From: Liolophura sinensis
Taxonomy: Eukaryota > Mollusca > Polyplacophora > Chitonida > Chitonidae
Direction of reading: 5' to 3'
NCBI RefSeq assembly: GCF_032854445.1
Contig: NC_088295.1
Coordinates: 7,442,501-7,506,500 of the forward strand
Length of the DNA stretch: 64,000 nucleotides
The notes under the pieces are model-generated. The model was not told the DNA's origin. It worked only from the letters and a program-made list of their open reading frames with translations, and searched no databases. Each line of letters begins with the position of its first letter. Within the stretch, counting starts at the first letter, position 1. Below are positions 23,550-34,741 of this stretch, piece by piece. Made by a program: the position numbers and the translations under genes.

Positions 23550-26500
23550 TATCCTTTATATAATATAAATATATATTCCTATCTTGTTTTACCTCTATTA
23601 TCAATGACTTTTAACATGTTACATCAAAATATTTGCGGTCTTGGCGCTCATGGAGAGGAATTCAAGTGTTATATTCAAAATCTTAAGCCCGCTCCTCATG
23701 TTATATGTCTTCAAGAAACTTTTTTAAAGCCACATTTGGATTTTACTTACCCTGGGTATTTTATAGGTAGAATGGATAGGAATACAGACGGGAGAGGGGG
23801 CCTGGCCATGCTTCTGAAAGACGGCCTATCCTTTTCAGAACTAAAGTTACCTCCCTTTAACAGTATTGAGGCACAATGTTTTAATATTGCTACGAGGTCT
23901 GGTGCACCCACAAGTGTTGTTAATATATACAATCCTTCTAGTCGTATTGATAGAAAAGATTTTGATACTCTTATGTCTTATATTAATAGCACTTATATAT
24001 TGTGTGGGGACTTTAACGCTTACGGACCCTTATGGGGTAGCATTACAACGAATTTCAATGGAAGGGTAATGACTGCTCTAGTTAATGATTATGAAATGTG
24101 TGTTTTAAATGATGGGACGGGCACTCGTGTAGATCCTCATTCTGGTAATCTGTCTCACTTAGACCTTACTCTTTGCTCAGCAGATATAGGTCTGTCTTTT
24201 AATTGGTTCGTTGATACCATAAGCCCTTGTCCTAGCGACCACTTACCAGTTCTAGTCACCTGTAATATAGACCACCATGTGAATCCTGTAGGCCAGCCTC
24301 CCAGATGGTGTGTGAAAAGGGCAAACTGGGATGTATACAAAGAAGAATGTTTGAGGTCTTTTTCTCAGGATGTGTATAATAATGATGTTGATATTTTTGC
24401 AGATAATGTACTTAATGCCATTGATGTGGCTGCACAAAAATGCATTCCAAAATCCTCAGGTAAGGTGTCTAGTAAAATACCTGTTCCTTGGTGGAACGAC
24501 GATTGTTCTAATGCTATAAAAAATCGGAAACGTTTAAAAAATCGTGCAAAACGCACTCGCCTATACCAAGACATTGTTTTATTTAAACGAGCTAAAGCTG
24601 TAGCACAGCGGGTGATTAAAACAGCTCAGAGAGATCACTGGCGACAATACTGTTCGAATTTATCTGAAAATACAAATACCAAAGAAGTCTGGAATAAAAT
24701 AAACTCGATTAAAGGTAAAAGAAAATCAAATAACACCCCAACTATTGTTCATAATAATAGTAATTATGTTACTAATATTGACAAAGCCAATATTTTGGCA
24801 GACAGTTTCTCTTTCGTTTCCAGTTCAAACAATTATTCTCCTGAGTTTATATCCCATAAGGAAAATATTGAAGAAATGCATCCTTTTAATAATATTCTTT
24901 TTGATGACATGCCAATTAACAATGATTTTTCTTTACTAGAATTAAAGCAGGCCTTATCCTCATGTTCGGATTCGTCACCGGGTGAGGATACTATTACGTA
25001 CTCCATGTTGTACAATTTGCCATATCACTGTATGACTATATTACTATTGCTGTACAATGCCGTTTGGTCTAGTATGAAACTCCCTGCTAAATGGAAAACG
25101 GCAATTGTTGTGCCCGTTGCTAAACCAGGTAAGGATCCCTCGTTCACATCTTCGTACAGGCCTATAGCCCTCACGTCCTGTCTCTGCAAGGTCATGGAGC
25201 GTATGATAAATTCTCGATTGATGTGGTTTTTGGAGAAACACAATATACTTAGTCCAGTACAGAGCGGTTTTAGAAACAAACGTTGTACTACTGACCATGT
25301 GGTTAATTTAGAAACCTCCATCAGACACTCTTTTAAATATAAAGATTATTTACTTGCCGTGTTTCTCGATATAGAAAAAGCGTACGATATGGTTTGGAGG
25401 ACTGGGGTGTTAATTAAGCTGCGTAATATTGGCATTGGTGGGAAAATGTTGGGTTTTTTGAAGGATTTCCTGTCCGGACGTTTTATTAAAGTTCGAGTGG
25501 GACAGAGTTATTCTCGCATGGTTCCGGTGGAGAATGGGGTTCCCCAGGGAAGTGTCTTATCTCCCACTTTATTTAATGTAGCCATAAATGACTTACCCAA
25601 TGCCATATCCCCTAAATTAAATTGCACGCTTTTCGCTGATGATAAATCCATGTGGTTTTGCTCTAGGTCCCTTGCCTCTTGTGTCAAGCATATTCAGCAA
25701 GGTCTAGATGATATAATGAAATGGAGCCGGGACTGGGGGTTTAAGTTTTCTTCTGTTAAAACAGAAGCTGTTGTGTTTACACGGCGCCATACTGGTAATG
25801 TTTGTCTAACCCTTAATAACTCGACGATCAAAATCTCCTCTTCTTTTAAGTATCTCGGGGTTATATTCGATAATAGGCTTACTTGGGGTAGACATATTGA
25901 CTATTTGATAGCAAGATGTGATAAAGTTCTAAATTTAATGAGGTGTGTATCGGGCAAATGTTGGGGGGCTGAGAAAAAATCATTACTACTGCTATATCGC
26001 TCTCTCATCCGGACCAAACTTGATTATTGTTGTGAAGCCTATGATTCTGCTTGCATTACGCTTAAAGAAAAATTAGATTCTGTTCAGTGCGCAGCGCTGC
26101 GGATGTGTACAGGAGGTATGCGCACCACACCACTTAACGTTCTACAGGTATTCTGTAACGAGTGACCATTGTCTATCCGTCGGCGCCTGCGCACCCTCAA
26201 GTTCTTTTTCAGGCTCAAATGTTCGGTTAATAATGCTTCGTCTCGTTTGCTCGAACCTTCCTTTTATGACAACTTGCATGACTTAAATAGTTATGCTGGG
26301 TTACCATTTAGTTTGAGATCAAAGAACATATCTTCGTCTTTAGATTGTGATAATGTTGCTTTGCAGTCATCCCGTGTTCCTGATTTCCCCACATGGAATC
26401 TAGAACTTCCCTACATTTCGACTACTCTGAACGATGATAGAAAAAAATCTGATAATCCGAATGTTTCCTTACTATGTGCTACGGAATATATACATACAAG

Positions 26501-27374
26501 CCTATCCCAGTACTTGCAGGTATACACTGATGCCTCCAAGTGTCCAGACAGCAACAGAGTTGGTGCAGCTTTTTGTGTCCCAGAGTTAAAATATTCCAAA
26601 TCCTTTAGATTATCCAATTTTATCTCAGTATTTACAGCAGAACTTACAGCTATCATCTGTGCTCTTCAGTTTCTCCTCGACCTAAAACCTTCCAGGGCTG
26701 TTATACTTACCGATTCTTTATCTTCCTTGCAGGCCATGTCAAATTATGTCTGGTATAATTCTTCATCACTTGTGTTTGAAATACTACATTTATGCACCGC
26801 TCTTCGTTACCAGGGCGTCTCTGTGAATTTTGACTGGGTACCAGCTCATGTCGGTATTGTGGGAAACGAAATGGCAGACTCCCTGGCGAAGAGAGCTTCA
26901 TCCTTTTTAGATATATCCATACACGTGCCCTTAAACATTAATGAAATCATGAGTCATGTCGCACCTAAGTTTGTGGATATTTGGCAGCGGCAGTGGGATG
27001 AAGCTAATAAGGGGAGGTTTTTTCATGAGTATAATCGTTCTGTCTTGTTAAATTCGCCAATATCATTACGTTCCCGACGAGATGAAACGCTAGTTTTCCG
27101 CCTTATTTCTGGACATGTACCTACAAATACCTATTTATTCAGAATGAATCTGCACCCATCTGGGTTATGTGACGTATGCCTAATTAACGATGATATCGCT
27201 CATCTCTTATTTACGTGTACCCGGCACTCTAACGCTCGCCGTGTTCTTTACCGGGACTTACGCTCCATTGGCCTTCGGCATTTTACGTTAGCATCTGTTT
27301 TAAATCCTAAAGCGAACCGAAGTAAGACTTTCCAGGCCCTGGCGAATTTTCTTAGCAGATGTCGTCGTTTTTAA
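23547..27374 (+). pseudogene. Retrotransposon ORF2 (endonuclease-RT-RNase H), copy 1, one nonsense codon
   Basis: Reads as the copy 2 ORF2 from 23547 but has TGA at 26163-26165 where copy 2 has TGG (33530-33532). The break falls after the reverse transcriptase and before RNase H, so the upstream 872 codons keep endonuclease and RT while RNase H is left in a second open stretch (26166-27374). No other frame damage was seen. Scattered single-base differences from copy 2, many silent, point to recent divergence. Confidence 0.9.
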
Positions 27375-27698
27375 TAATGGTTTTTTTTTTAATGTTAACA
27401 TGGTTGGATCGGCCTATTTGTTGCTTTTAAAGTGGTTGTTGTCGTTTTTTTACCCGAACAGAACTGATGTGAGCTGACGCTTCTACTGTTTTTTTTTGTC
27501 CAGGCGTTGTGTATGTATACTGTTCAGCTCCTCCTGTACTATACTCTGTGTTCCATATATGTTATAACATCGTGAGTGTTCTAACGCCCACCTTTCCCAA
27601 AATCTCTCTTTAACCCATGTACCTGCCCATCTTGTACTGTAAATATGGATTGTACACTAAGAAACGGTCATCATAGTGAATAATGACCCTCTGCAAAC

Positions 27699-27733
<35 letters not shown>

Positions 27734-28018
27734 CTTCTTTTAGTCATGAAGCCCAAAATTCGTCGGCTATAATGCTACAATGTCCATAGCACTAGTACTG
27801 AAACTTCTTCTTCTTGTCCTAAATAATATACTCTTCCTTTATATACTATCCAGCTTAAAAGCATTTTCAATGACGCCAAGTTTTGGCGCGCATCGGCCCT
27901 TTGGGCCGGAAAAGCGCCAGTGCAAATCAACCCCCCCCCCCCCCCTATAACATATAATTTATATTTCAGATAATAATACAGATATTTCTACTTGCTCAGC
28001 TCGATAGAAGGTATAGAT

Positions 28019-28049
28019 ATGTCTGGACGCGGTAAAGGAGGCAAAGGTC
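28019..28049 (+). pseudogene. Fragment matching the start of a histone H4 gene
   Basis: ATG TCT GGA CGC GGT AAA GGA GGC AAA GGT translates to MSGRGKGGKG, the invariant N-terminus of histone H4, and the match stops one base into the next codon, where H4 should continue with LGKGG. The sequence just before the ATG could be H4 leader. It sits 60 bases after the 3' end of retrotransposon copy 1, so it is either a target-site flank or carried sequence. Confidence 0.65.
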
Positions 28050-28254
28050 AACTTAACCCCCTTTCTTGTACAGGCGTTCATTGAGAGTGGTTTTTCATAG
28101 TGTTGTATATTTGACTTTTTTTTTTTGCATTTATTTGTGATAGCTTTCGGTCTTGTAAAATTCTTCTAAATTAATAATACACGTTTGTTGCTTAGTATTG
28201 GGCTTTTTGACAACAATTTTTTTTGTTTTTTTTTTTGTTTTTTTTTGTTTTTTT

Positions 28255-28454
28255 NNNNNNNNNNNNNNNNNNNNNNNNNNNNNNNNNNNNNNNNNNNNNN
28301 NNNNNNNNNNNNNNNNNNNNNNNNNNNNNNNNNNNNNNNNNNNNNNNNNNNNNNNNNNNNNNNNNNNNNNNNNNNNNNNNNNNNNNNNNNNNNNNNNNNN
28401 NNNNNNNNNNNNNNNNNNNNNNNNNNNNNNNNNNNNNNNNNNNNNNNNNNNNNN
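28255..28454. other. Assembly gap (about 200 N) in a T-rich run
   Basis: A run of Ns follows a degenerate poly-T stretch (28219-28254). The 5' end of retrotransposon copy 2 lies inside or at the edge of the gap. Open frames crossing it are meaningless. Confidence 0.95.
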
Positions 28455-29690
28455 ACAGTTTTTAGACAGTTCAACAACAACAACATAAAAAAAAACACAC
28501 ATCAGTATTACCGGTCTTTAAAAGTTTCCAGTTCACCTTTGCATCCCAAGGAACGTGTTCCAGGTGATCCAACGTAAAGACCATGGGATAAACACACAAT
28601 TCACACAAGTCACAAATTGTCCCAGACAGGTACTTCGCCAGGTTAGCGAACGCGAACACAGTACACAGGTTACACAGAACTGGAACAGTCAAGCCTTTGA
28701 ATGACGTCACACCCGCAGAGCACAACACAGGGTAAATACAGGCATGGAGGTATAATCCACTTTAGAACAGTTTCCCGCAGAAACTCACAAACGAGCCGTT
28801 CAGAGACGTAGAGTAATGTCACCTTGTGGCAGAACGAACGTCCTTTACAAAACTGAAAACTTCAGTTTAGAGTCCTTGACGACCTTGTCGGTCAGGTGAG
28901 GTCAGCGTGTTAAACAAATTACACAGTCAACACTGTATAATCATAATAAAGATCCGAACACCAATAAACGTGACTTCCGCAGAAATTCACATAAACCAGA
29001 CATCAGTACAACTGTGGTACACAAACGGTGCCGGCATAAAAATCTGTCCTCCCAAACGAAACTGGCATCACCAGCTCATATAAATATAATGGATTCGATA
29101 CGAGAGCGTCGCACACTCTCCTGGCTCCCAGTGGATGCAGCAAAAATACCTCCACTCTGCACAGAAAAACACGGCTTATATACGGTCCAGGTGGATTCAA
29201 CTATTCTTAGACACAGAATTAACAGCCAATGAACAGCCAGTTAAATAAACAGAGCATTGAACAAGGTGCTTTCGGCCAGGTCCGCGCTGTACATATATAA
29301 TAGGGCCTGTTATGCTTTTTTTTTTTTTTTTTTTTTGGCTGATAAGCAGTCACATCTGATATTAGAAATATAGTTAATCCATAGAAAAAAAGTTCTATAA
29401 TTGATTGTATATATAGTAATATATAGTGTATATAGTAATATATAGTGTATAATAGTAATATCGTTAGTATTATATAGTAGCATAGGGCTATAAGTTACTA
29501 TACTTTAGGTATAGTGTACAATTGTGGGATAGGAAATCCTGTACTTACACTGTCTCTTCCACACCTAACAGAGCGCCTTTCGTCTTTTCTCCCTGGCTCG
29601 GAGCAGCTCCCGAGCAACTTCTGCTATTTTTAACTGTCGTCTTGTAATAACTCCCCTGTGCATACACCACTATAGTCATTAGTTACAGCC

Positions 29691-30914
29691 ATGGATGACG
29701 CAGAAGGAGACGACATGGAAGTCGTGGAAACGCGATCCACTACAAAACGAACGCGCGATTTTTCAACAGATAGAAGCTCCCAGGAAGGGAAGAAAGCAAA
29801 GCAGGTGGGTCAGAAGCAGGGAAATAACAATAACAATGTTGTAATTTCATCTATGGGGGGCTTACCCGTCACTGGGTGGAACCCAATTAAATTTGGTCAG
29901 AGTTTACAACAAGCAATTGGCAATGTAAAACAAGTAAAGAAAATTAACGGTAAAGACCTAATGATTGTTTGTAATAGTGCCACTCAAGTCAAAAAGGCAC
30001 TCAGCATAACAACGCTGATGGGAAGAGATGTCTCCTGCAGGCTGCACTCCAATATCACCCTTTCACGTGGGGTGATTTATGGGTTAGGGGAAGACATCAC
30101 TGAAGAAGAAGTACAACAAGCACTGAAAAAATACAAAGTAACGAAAGCACAGCGTCTGACTAAAGGGAAGGAAAAAACTAAAACCAAATGTATGTTGTTA
30201 TATTTTAATTCGGATGCACTACCGGAAGAAGTTTCTCTCGGTTACGAAATATTTCCTGTCAAGCAATATGTTCCACCCGCCATACGTTGCTTCAAATGTC
30301 AGTCCTTTGGGCATATTTCAGGGGAATGTAGGGGACGCCAGCGATGCCCAAGATGTGGCGGTCCCCATACATTTGATGAATGCCACAACCTGGATCGCCC
30401 CAAATGTGTCAACTGCGGGTCCCTGAGCCATAGCTCGGCGTATATGGGTTGCCCATATAGAAAGCAGGTATGTAAAGCGCAGTTCATAAAGGTTACCAAG
30501 AAAATTTCTTTTGCTGATGCTTTAAAATCAGTACGTGAAAAAGATAACCCCCATAGAATTCACCCAGAGGGGTCAAATGAGCGAGCTCTAACAGAAGGGC
30601 CGGTAGTGGATACCCCCCCAGAACAGCCAAATTCTATTACGATTACACCCGTCAAGCCAATCCTTAGGACCATAGCTACTCAAACCCCACGTGGTGAACC
30701 CACTCAGACAGACGATATGTCTTTCACAATGGCCACAACGCTTATCGCCATCTTTTCGGAAATACTAATAAAAGTCTTCGAAATCGAAGACCCTAAGAGT
30801 TTGGTACAAGTAGTGTTTAGCATCGCTCAGAGTCGTCTTGGCTCTGAGGCTGTTGATTTTAAAAGACTGAACAATATTCTATTTCCTGTGTCCTCGGATG
30901 ATGAACATTCATAA
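29691..30914 (+). CDS. Retrotransposon ORF1 nucleic-acid-binding protein
   Basis: 407 residues. The N-terminal third is charged (acidic start, then KRTRDFSTDRSSQEGKKAKQ). The middle has a fold-like block resembling the RRM-type region seen in such ORF1 proteins (inference). Three zinc knuckles follow: CFKCQSFGHISGEC (200-213), CPRCGGPHTFDEC (219-231) and CVNCGSLSHSSAYMGC (239-254). This Gag-like layout binds the element RNA in the transposition particle. The ATG follows GTTACAGCC and is shared with copy 1. The TAA stop overlaps the ORF2 ATG as TAATG, which suggests coupled termination-reinitiation. Confidence 0.9.
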   Translation: MDDAEGDDMEVVETRSTTKRTRDFSTDRSSQEGKKAKQVGQKQGNNNNNVVISSMGGLPVTGWNPIKFGQSLQQAIGNVKQVKKINGKDLMIVCNSATQVKKALSITTLMGRDVSCRLHSNITLSRGVIYGLGEDITEEEVQQALKKYKVTKAQRLTKGKEKTKTKCMLLYFNSDALPEEVSLGYEIFPVKQYVPPAIRCFKCQSFGHISGECRGRQRCPRCGGPHTFDECHNLDRPKCVNCGSLSHSSAYMGCPYRKQVCKAQFIKVTKKISFADALKSVREKDNPHRIHPEGSNERALTEGPVVDTPPEQPNSITITPVKPILRTIATQTPRGEPTQTDDMSFTMATTLIAIFSEILIKVFEIEDPKSLVQVVFSIAQSRLGSEAVDFKRLNNILFPVSSDDEHS

Positions 30915-33900
30915 TGTATCCTTTATATAATATAAATATATATTCCTATCTTGTTTTACCTTTTTTATCAATGACTTTTAACATGTTACATCAGAATATT
31001 TGCGGTCTTGGCGCTCATGGAGAGGAATTCAAGTGTTATATTCAAAATCTTAAGCCCGCTCCTCATGTTATATGTCTTCAAGAAACTTTTTTAAAGCCAC
31101 ATTTGGATTTTACTTACCCTGGGTATTTTATAGGTAGAATGGATAGGAATACAGACGGGAGAGGGGGCCTGGCCATGCTTCTAAAAGACGGCCTATCCTT
31201 TTCAGAACTAAAGTTACCTCCCTTTAACAGTATTGAGGCACAATGTTTTAATATTGCTACGAGGTTTGGTGCACCCACAAGTGTTGTTAATATATACAAT
31301 CCTTCTAGTCGTATTGATAGAAAAGATTTTGATACTCTTATGTCTTATATTAATAGCACTTATATATTGTGTGGGGACTTTAACGCTTACGGACCCTTAT
31401 GGGGTAGCATTACAACGAATTTCAATGGAAGGGTAATGACTGCTCTAGTTAATGATTATGAAATGTGTGTTTTAAATGATGGGACGGGCACTCGTGTAGA
31501 TCCTCATTCTGGTAATCTGTCTCACTTAGACCTTACTCTTTGCTCAGCAGATATAGGTCTGTCTTTTAATTGGTTCGTTGATACCATAAGCCCTTGTCCT
31601 AGCGACCACTTACCAGTTCTAGTCACCTGTAATATAGACCACCATGTGAATCCTGTAGGCCAGCCTCCCAGATGGTGTGTGAAAAGGGCAAACTGGGATG
31701 TATACAAAGAAGAATGTTTGAGGTCTTTTTCTCAGGATGTGTATAATAATAATGTTGATATTTTTGCAGATAATGTACTTAATGCCATTGATGTGGCTGC
31801 ACAAAAATGCATTCCAAAATCCTCAGGTAAGGTGTCTAGTAAAATACCTGTTCCTTGGTGGAACGACGATTGTTCTAATGCTATAAAAAATCGGAAACGT
31901 TTAAAAAATCGTGCAAAACGCACTCGCCTATACCAAGACATTGTTTTATGTAAACGAGCTAAAGCTGTAGCACAGCGGGTGATTAAAACAGCTCAGAGAG
32001 ATCACTGGCGACAATACTGTTCGAATTTATCTGAAAATACAAATACCAAAGAAGTCTGGAATAAAATAAACTCGATTAAAGGTAAAAGAAAATCAAATAA
32101 CACCCCAACTATTGTTCATAATAATAGTAATTATGTTACTAATATTGACAAAGCCAATATTTTGGCAGACAGTTTCTCTTTCGTTTCCAGTTCAAACAAT
32201 TATTCTCCTGAGTTTATATCCCATAAGGAAAATATTGAAGAAATGCATCCTTTTAATAATATTCTTTTTGATGACATGCCAATTAACAATGATTTTTCTT
32301 TACTAGAATTAAAGCAGGCCTTATCCTCATGTTCGGATTCGTCACCGGGTGAGGATACTATTACGTACTCCATGTTGTACAATTTGCCATATCACTGTAT
32401 GACTATATTACTATTGCTCTACAATGCCGTTTGGTCTAGTATGAAACTCCCAGCTAAATGGAAAACGGCAATTGTTGTGCCCGTTGCTAAACCAGGTAAG
32501 GATCCCTCGTTCACATCTTCGTACAGGCCCATAGCCCTCACGTCCTGTCTCTGCAAGGTCATGGAGCGTATGATAAATTCTAGATTGATGTGGTTTTTGG
32601 AAAAACACAATATACTTAGTCCAGTACAGAGCGGTTTTAGAAACAAACGTTGTACTACTGACCATGTGGTTAATTTAGAAACCTCCATCAGACACTCTTT
32701 TAAATATAAAGATTATCTACTTGCCGTGTTTCTCGATATAGAAAAAGCGTACGATATGGTTTGGAGGACTGGGGTGTTAATTAAGCTGCGTAATATTGGC
32801 ATTGGTGGGAAAATGTTGGGTTTTTTAAAAGATTTCCTGTCCGGACGTTTTATTAAAGTTCGAGTGGGACAGAGTTATTCTCGCATGGTTCCGGTGGAGA
32901 ATGGGGTTCCCCAGGGAAGTGTCTTATCTCCCACTTTATTTAATGTAGCTATAAATGACTTACCCAATGCCATATCCCCTAAATTAAATTGCACGCTTTT
33001 CGCTGATGATAAATCCATGTGGTTTTGCTCTAGGTCCCTTGCCTCTTGTGTCAAGCATATTCAGCAAGGTCTAGATGATATAATGAAATGGAGCCGGGAC
33101 TGGGGGTTTAAGTTTTCTTCTGTTAAAACAGAAGCTGTTGTGTTTACACGGCGCCATACTGGTAATGTTTGTCTAACCCTTAATAACTCGACCATCAAAA
33201 TCTCCTCTTCTTTTAAGTATCTCGGGGTTATATTCGATAATAGGCTGACTTGGGGTAGACATATTGACTATTTGATAGCAAGATGTGATAAAGTTCTAAA
33301 TTTAATGAGGTGTGTATCGGGCAAATGTTGGGGGGCTGAGAAAAAATCATTACTACTGCTATATCGCTCTCTCATCCGGACCAAACTTGATTATTGTTGT
33401 GAAGCCTATGATTCTGCTTGCATTACGCTTAAAGAAAAATTAGATTCTGTTCAGTGCGCAGCGCTGCGGATATGTACAGGAGGCATGCGCACCACACCAC
33501 TTAACGTTCTACAGGTATTCTGTAACGAGTGGCCACTGTCTATCCGTCGGCGCCTGCGCACCCTCAAGTTCTTTTTCAGGCTCAAATGTTCGGTTAATAA
33601 TGCTTCGTCTCGTTTGCTCGAACCTTCCTTTTATGACAACTTGCACGACTTAAATAGTTATGCTGGGTTACCATTTAGTTTGAGATCAAAGAACATATCT
33701 TCGTCTTTAGATTGTGATAATGTTGCTTTGCAGTCATCCCGTGTTCCTGATTTCCCCACATGGAATCTAGAACCTCCCTATATTTCGACTACTCTGAACG
33801 ATGATAGAAAAAAATCTGATAATCCGAATGTTTCCTTACTATGTGCTACGGAATATATACATACAAACTTATCCCAGTACTTGCAGGTATACACTGATGC

Positions 33901-34741
33901 CTCCAAGTGTCCAGACAGCAACAGAGTTGGTGCAGCTTTTTGTGTTCCAGAGTTAAAATATTCCAAATCCTTTAGATTATCCAATTTTGTCTCAGTATTT
34001 ACAGCAGAACTTACAGCTATCATCTGTGCTCTTCAGTTTCTCCTCGACCTAAAACCTTCCAGGGCTGTTATACTTACCGATTCTTTATCTTCCTTGCAGG
34101 CCATGTCAAATTATGTCTGGTATAATTCCTCATCACTTGTATTTGAAATACTACATTTATGCACCACTCTTCGTTACCAGGGCGTCTCTGTGAGTTTTGA
34201 CTGGGTACCAGCTCATGTCGGTATTGTGGGGAACGAAATGGCAGACTCCCTGGCGAAGAGAGCTTTATCCTTTTTAGATATATCCATACACGTGCCCTTA
34301 AACATTAATGAAATCATGAGTCATGTCGCACCTAAGTTTGTGGATATTTGGCAGCGGCAGTGGGATGAAGCTAATAAGGGGAGGTTTTTTCATGAGTATA
34401 ATCGTCCTGTCTTGTTAAATTCGCCAATATCATTACGTTCCCGACGAGATGAAACGCTAGTTTTCCGCCTTATTTCTGGACATGTACCTACAAATACCTA
34501 TTTATTCAGAATGAATCTGCACCCATCTGGGCTATGTGACATATGCCTAGTTAACGATGATATCGCTCATCTCTTATTTACGTGTACCCGGCACTCTAAC
34601 GCTCGCCGTGTTCTTTACCGGGACTTACGCTCCATTGGCCTTCGGCATTTTACGTTAGCATCTGTTTTAAATCCTAAAGCCAACCGAAATAAGACTTTCC
34701 AGGCCCTGGCCAATTTTCTTAGCAGATGTCGTCGTTTTTAA
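30914..34741 (+). CDS. Retrotransposon ORF2: AP endonuclease, reverse transcriptase, RNase H
   Basis: 1275 residues, uninterrupted. Endonuclease (about 20-240): HQNICG, CLQET, CGDFNAYGPLWG (D155, N157), LSHLDLTL and SDHLPV (D231, H232). Reverse transcriptase (about 490-790): SSYRPIALTSCLCKVMER, QSGFRNKRCTTDH, FLDIEKAYDMVW, GVPQGSVLSPTLFNV, the catalytic FADD at 696-699 and YLGVIFDNRLTW. RNase H (about 985-1115): YTDASK (D995), TAELTAI (E1032), LTDSLSS (D1056), WVPAHVGIVGNEMAD (H1101, D1111); all acidic catalytic residues are present. A C-terminal CDICLVNDDIAHLLFTC block may bind zinc. The protein would nick target DNA, prime on it and copy the element RNA. Confidence 0.95.
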   Translation: MYPLYNINIYSYLVLPFLSMTFNMLHQNICGLGAHGEEFKCYIQNLKPAPHVICLQETFLKPHLDFTYPGYFIGRMDRNTDGRGGLAMLLKDGLSFSELKLPPFNSIEAQCFNIATRFGAPTSVVNIYNPSSRIDRKDFDTLMSYINSTYILCGDFNAYGPLWGSITTNFNGRVMTALVNDYEMCVLNDGTGTRVDPHSGNLSHLDLTLCSADIGLSFNWFVDTISPCPSDHLPVLVTCNIDHHVNPVGQPPRWCVKRANWDVYKEECLRSFSQDVYNNNVDIFADNVLNAIDVAAQKCIPKSSGKVSSKIPVPWWNDDCSNAIKNRKRLKNRAKRTRLYQDIVLCKRAKAVAQRVIKTAQRDHWRQYCSNLSENTNTKEVWNKINSIKGKRKSNNTPTIVHNNSNYVTNIDKANILADSFSFVSSSNNYSPEFISHKENIEEMHPFNNILFDDMPINNDFSLLELKQALSSCSDSSPGEDTITYSMLYNLPYHCMTILLLLYNAVWSSMKLPAKWKTAIVVPVAKPGKDPSFTSSYRPIALTSCLCKVMERMINSRLMWFLEKHNILSPVQSGFRNKRCTTDHVVNLETSIRHSFKYKDYLLAVFLDIEKAYDMVWRTGVLIKLRNIGIGGKMLGFLKDFLSGRFIKVRVGQSYSRMVPVENGVPQGSVLSPTLFNVAINDLPNAISPKLNCTLFADDKSMWFCSRSLASCVKHIQQGLDDIMKWSRDWGFKFSSVKTEAVVFTRRHTGNVCLTLNNSTIKISSSFKYLGVIFDNRLTWGRHIDYLIARCDKVLNLMRCVSGKCWGAEKKSLLLLYRSLIRTKLDYCCEAYDSACITLKEKLDSVQCAALRICTGGMRTTPLNVLQVFCNEWPLSIRRRLRTLKFFFRLKCSVNNASSRLLEPSFYDNLHDLNSYAGLPFSLRSKNISSSLDCDNVALQSSRVPDFPTWNLEPPYISTTLNDDRKKSDNPNVSLLCATEYIHTNLSQYLQVYTDASKCPDSNRVGAAFCVPELKYSKSFRLSNFVSVFTAELTAIICALQFLLDLKPSRAVILTDSLSSLQAMSNYVWYNSSSLVFEILHLCTTLRYQGVSVSFDWVPAHVGIVGNEMADSLAKRALSFLDISIHVPLNINEIMSHVAPKFVDIWQRQWDEANKGRFFHEYNRPVLLNSPISLRSRRDETLVFRLISGHVPTNTYLFRMNLHPSGLCDICLVNDDIAHLLFTCTRHSNARRVLYRDLRSIGLRHFTLASVLNPKANRNKTFQALANFLSRCRRF

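Larger units (their letters stand above)
21955..27960 (+). mobile_element. Non-LTR retrotransposon, copy 1 (inactive)
   Basis: 5' untranslated part 21955-22478 matches 28454-28960 of copy 2 nearly base for base. Then come a damaged ORF1, an ORF2 with one nonsense codon, and a 3' region ending with a hairpin-rich block (GGCGCGCATCGGCCC...GGGCCGG), an oligo-C run and ATAACATATAA. Relative to copy 2 it lacks 709 bp of 5' sequence and 153 bp of ORF1. The 5' limit is uncertain. Confidence 0.9.

Noticed and set aside
28131-28577. Open frames across the N run
   Set aside because: Their length comes from undetermined bases.
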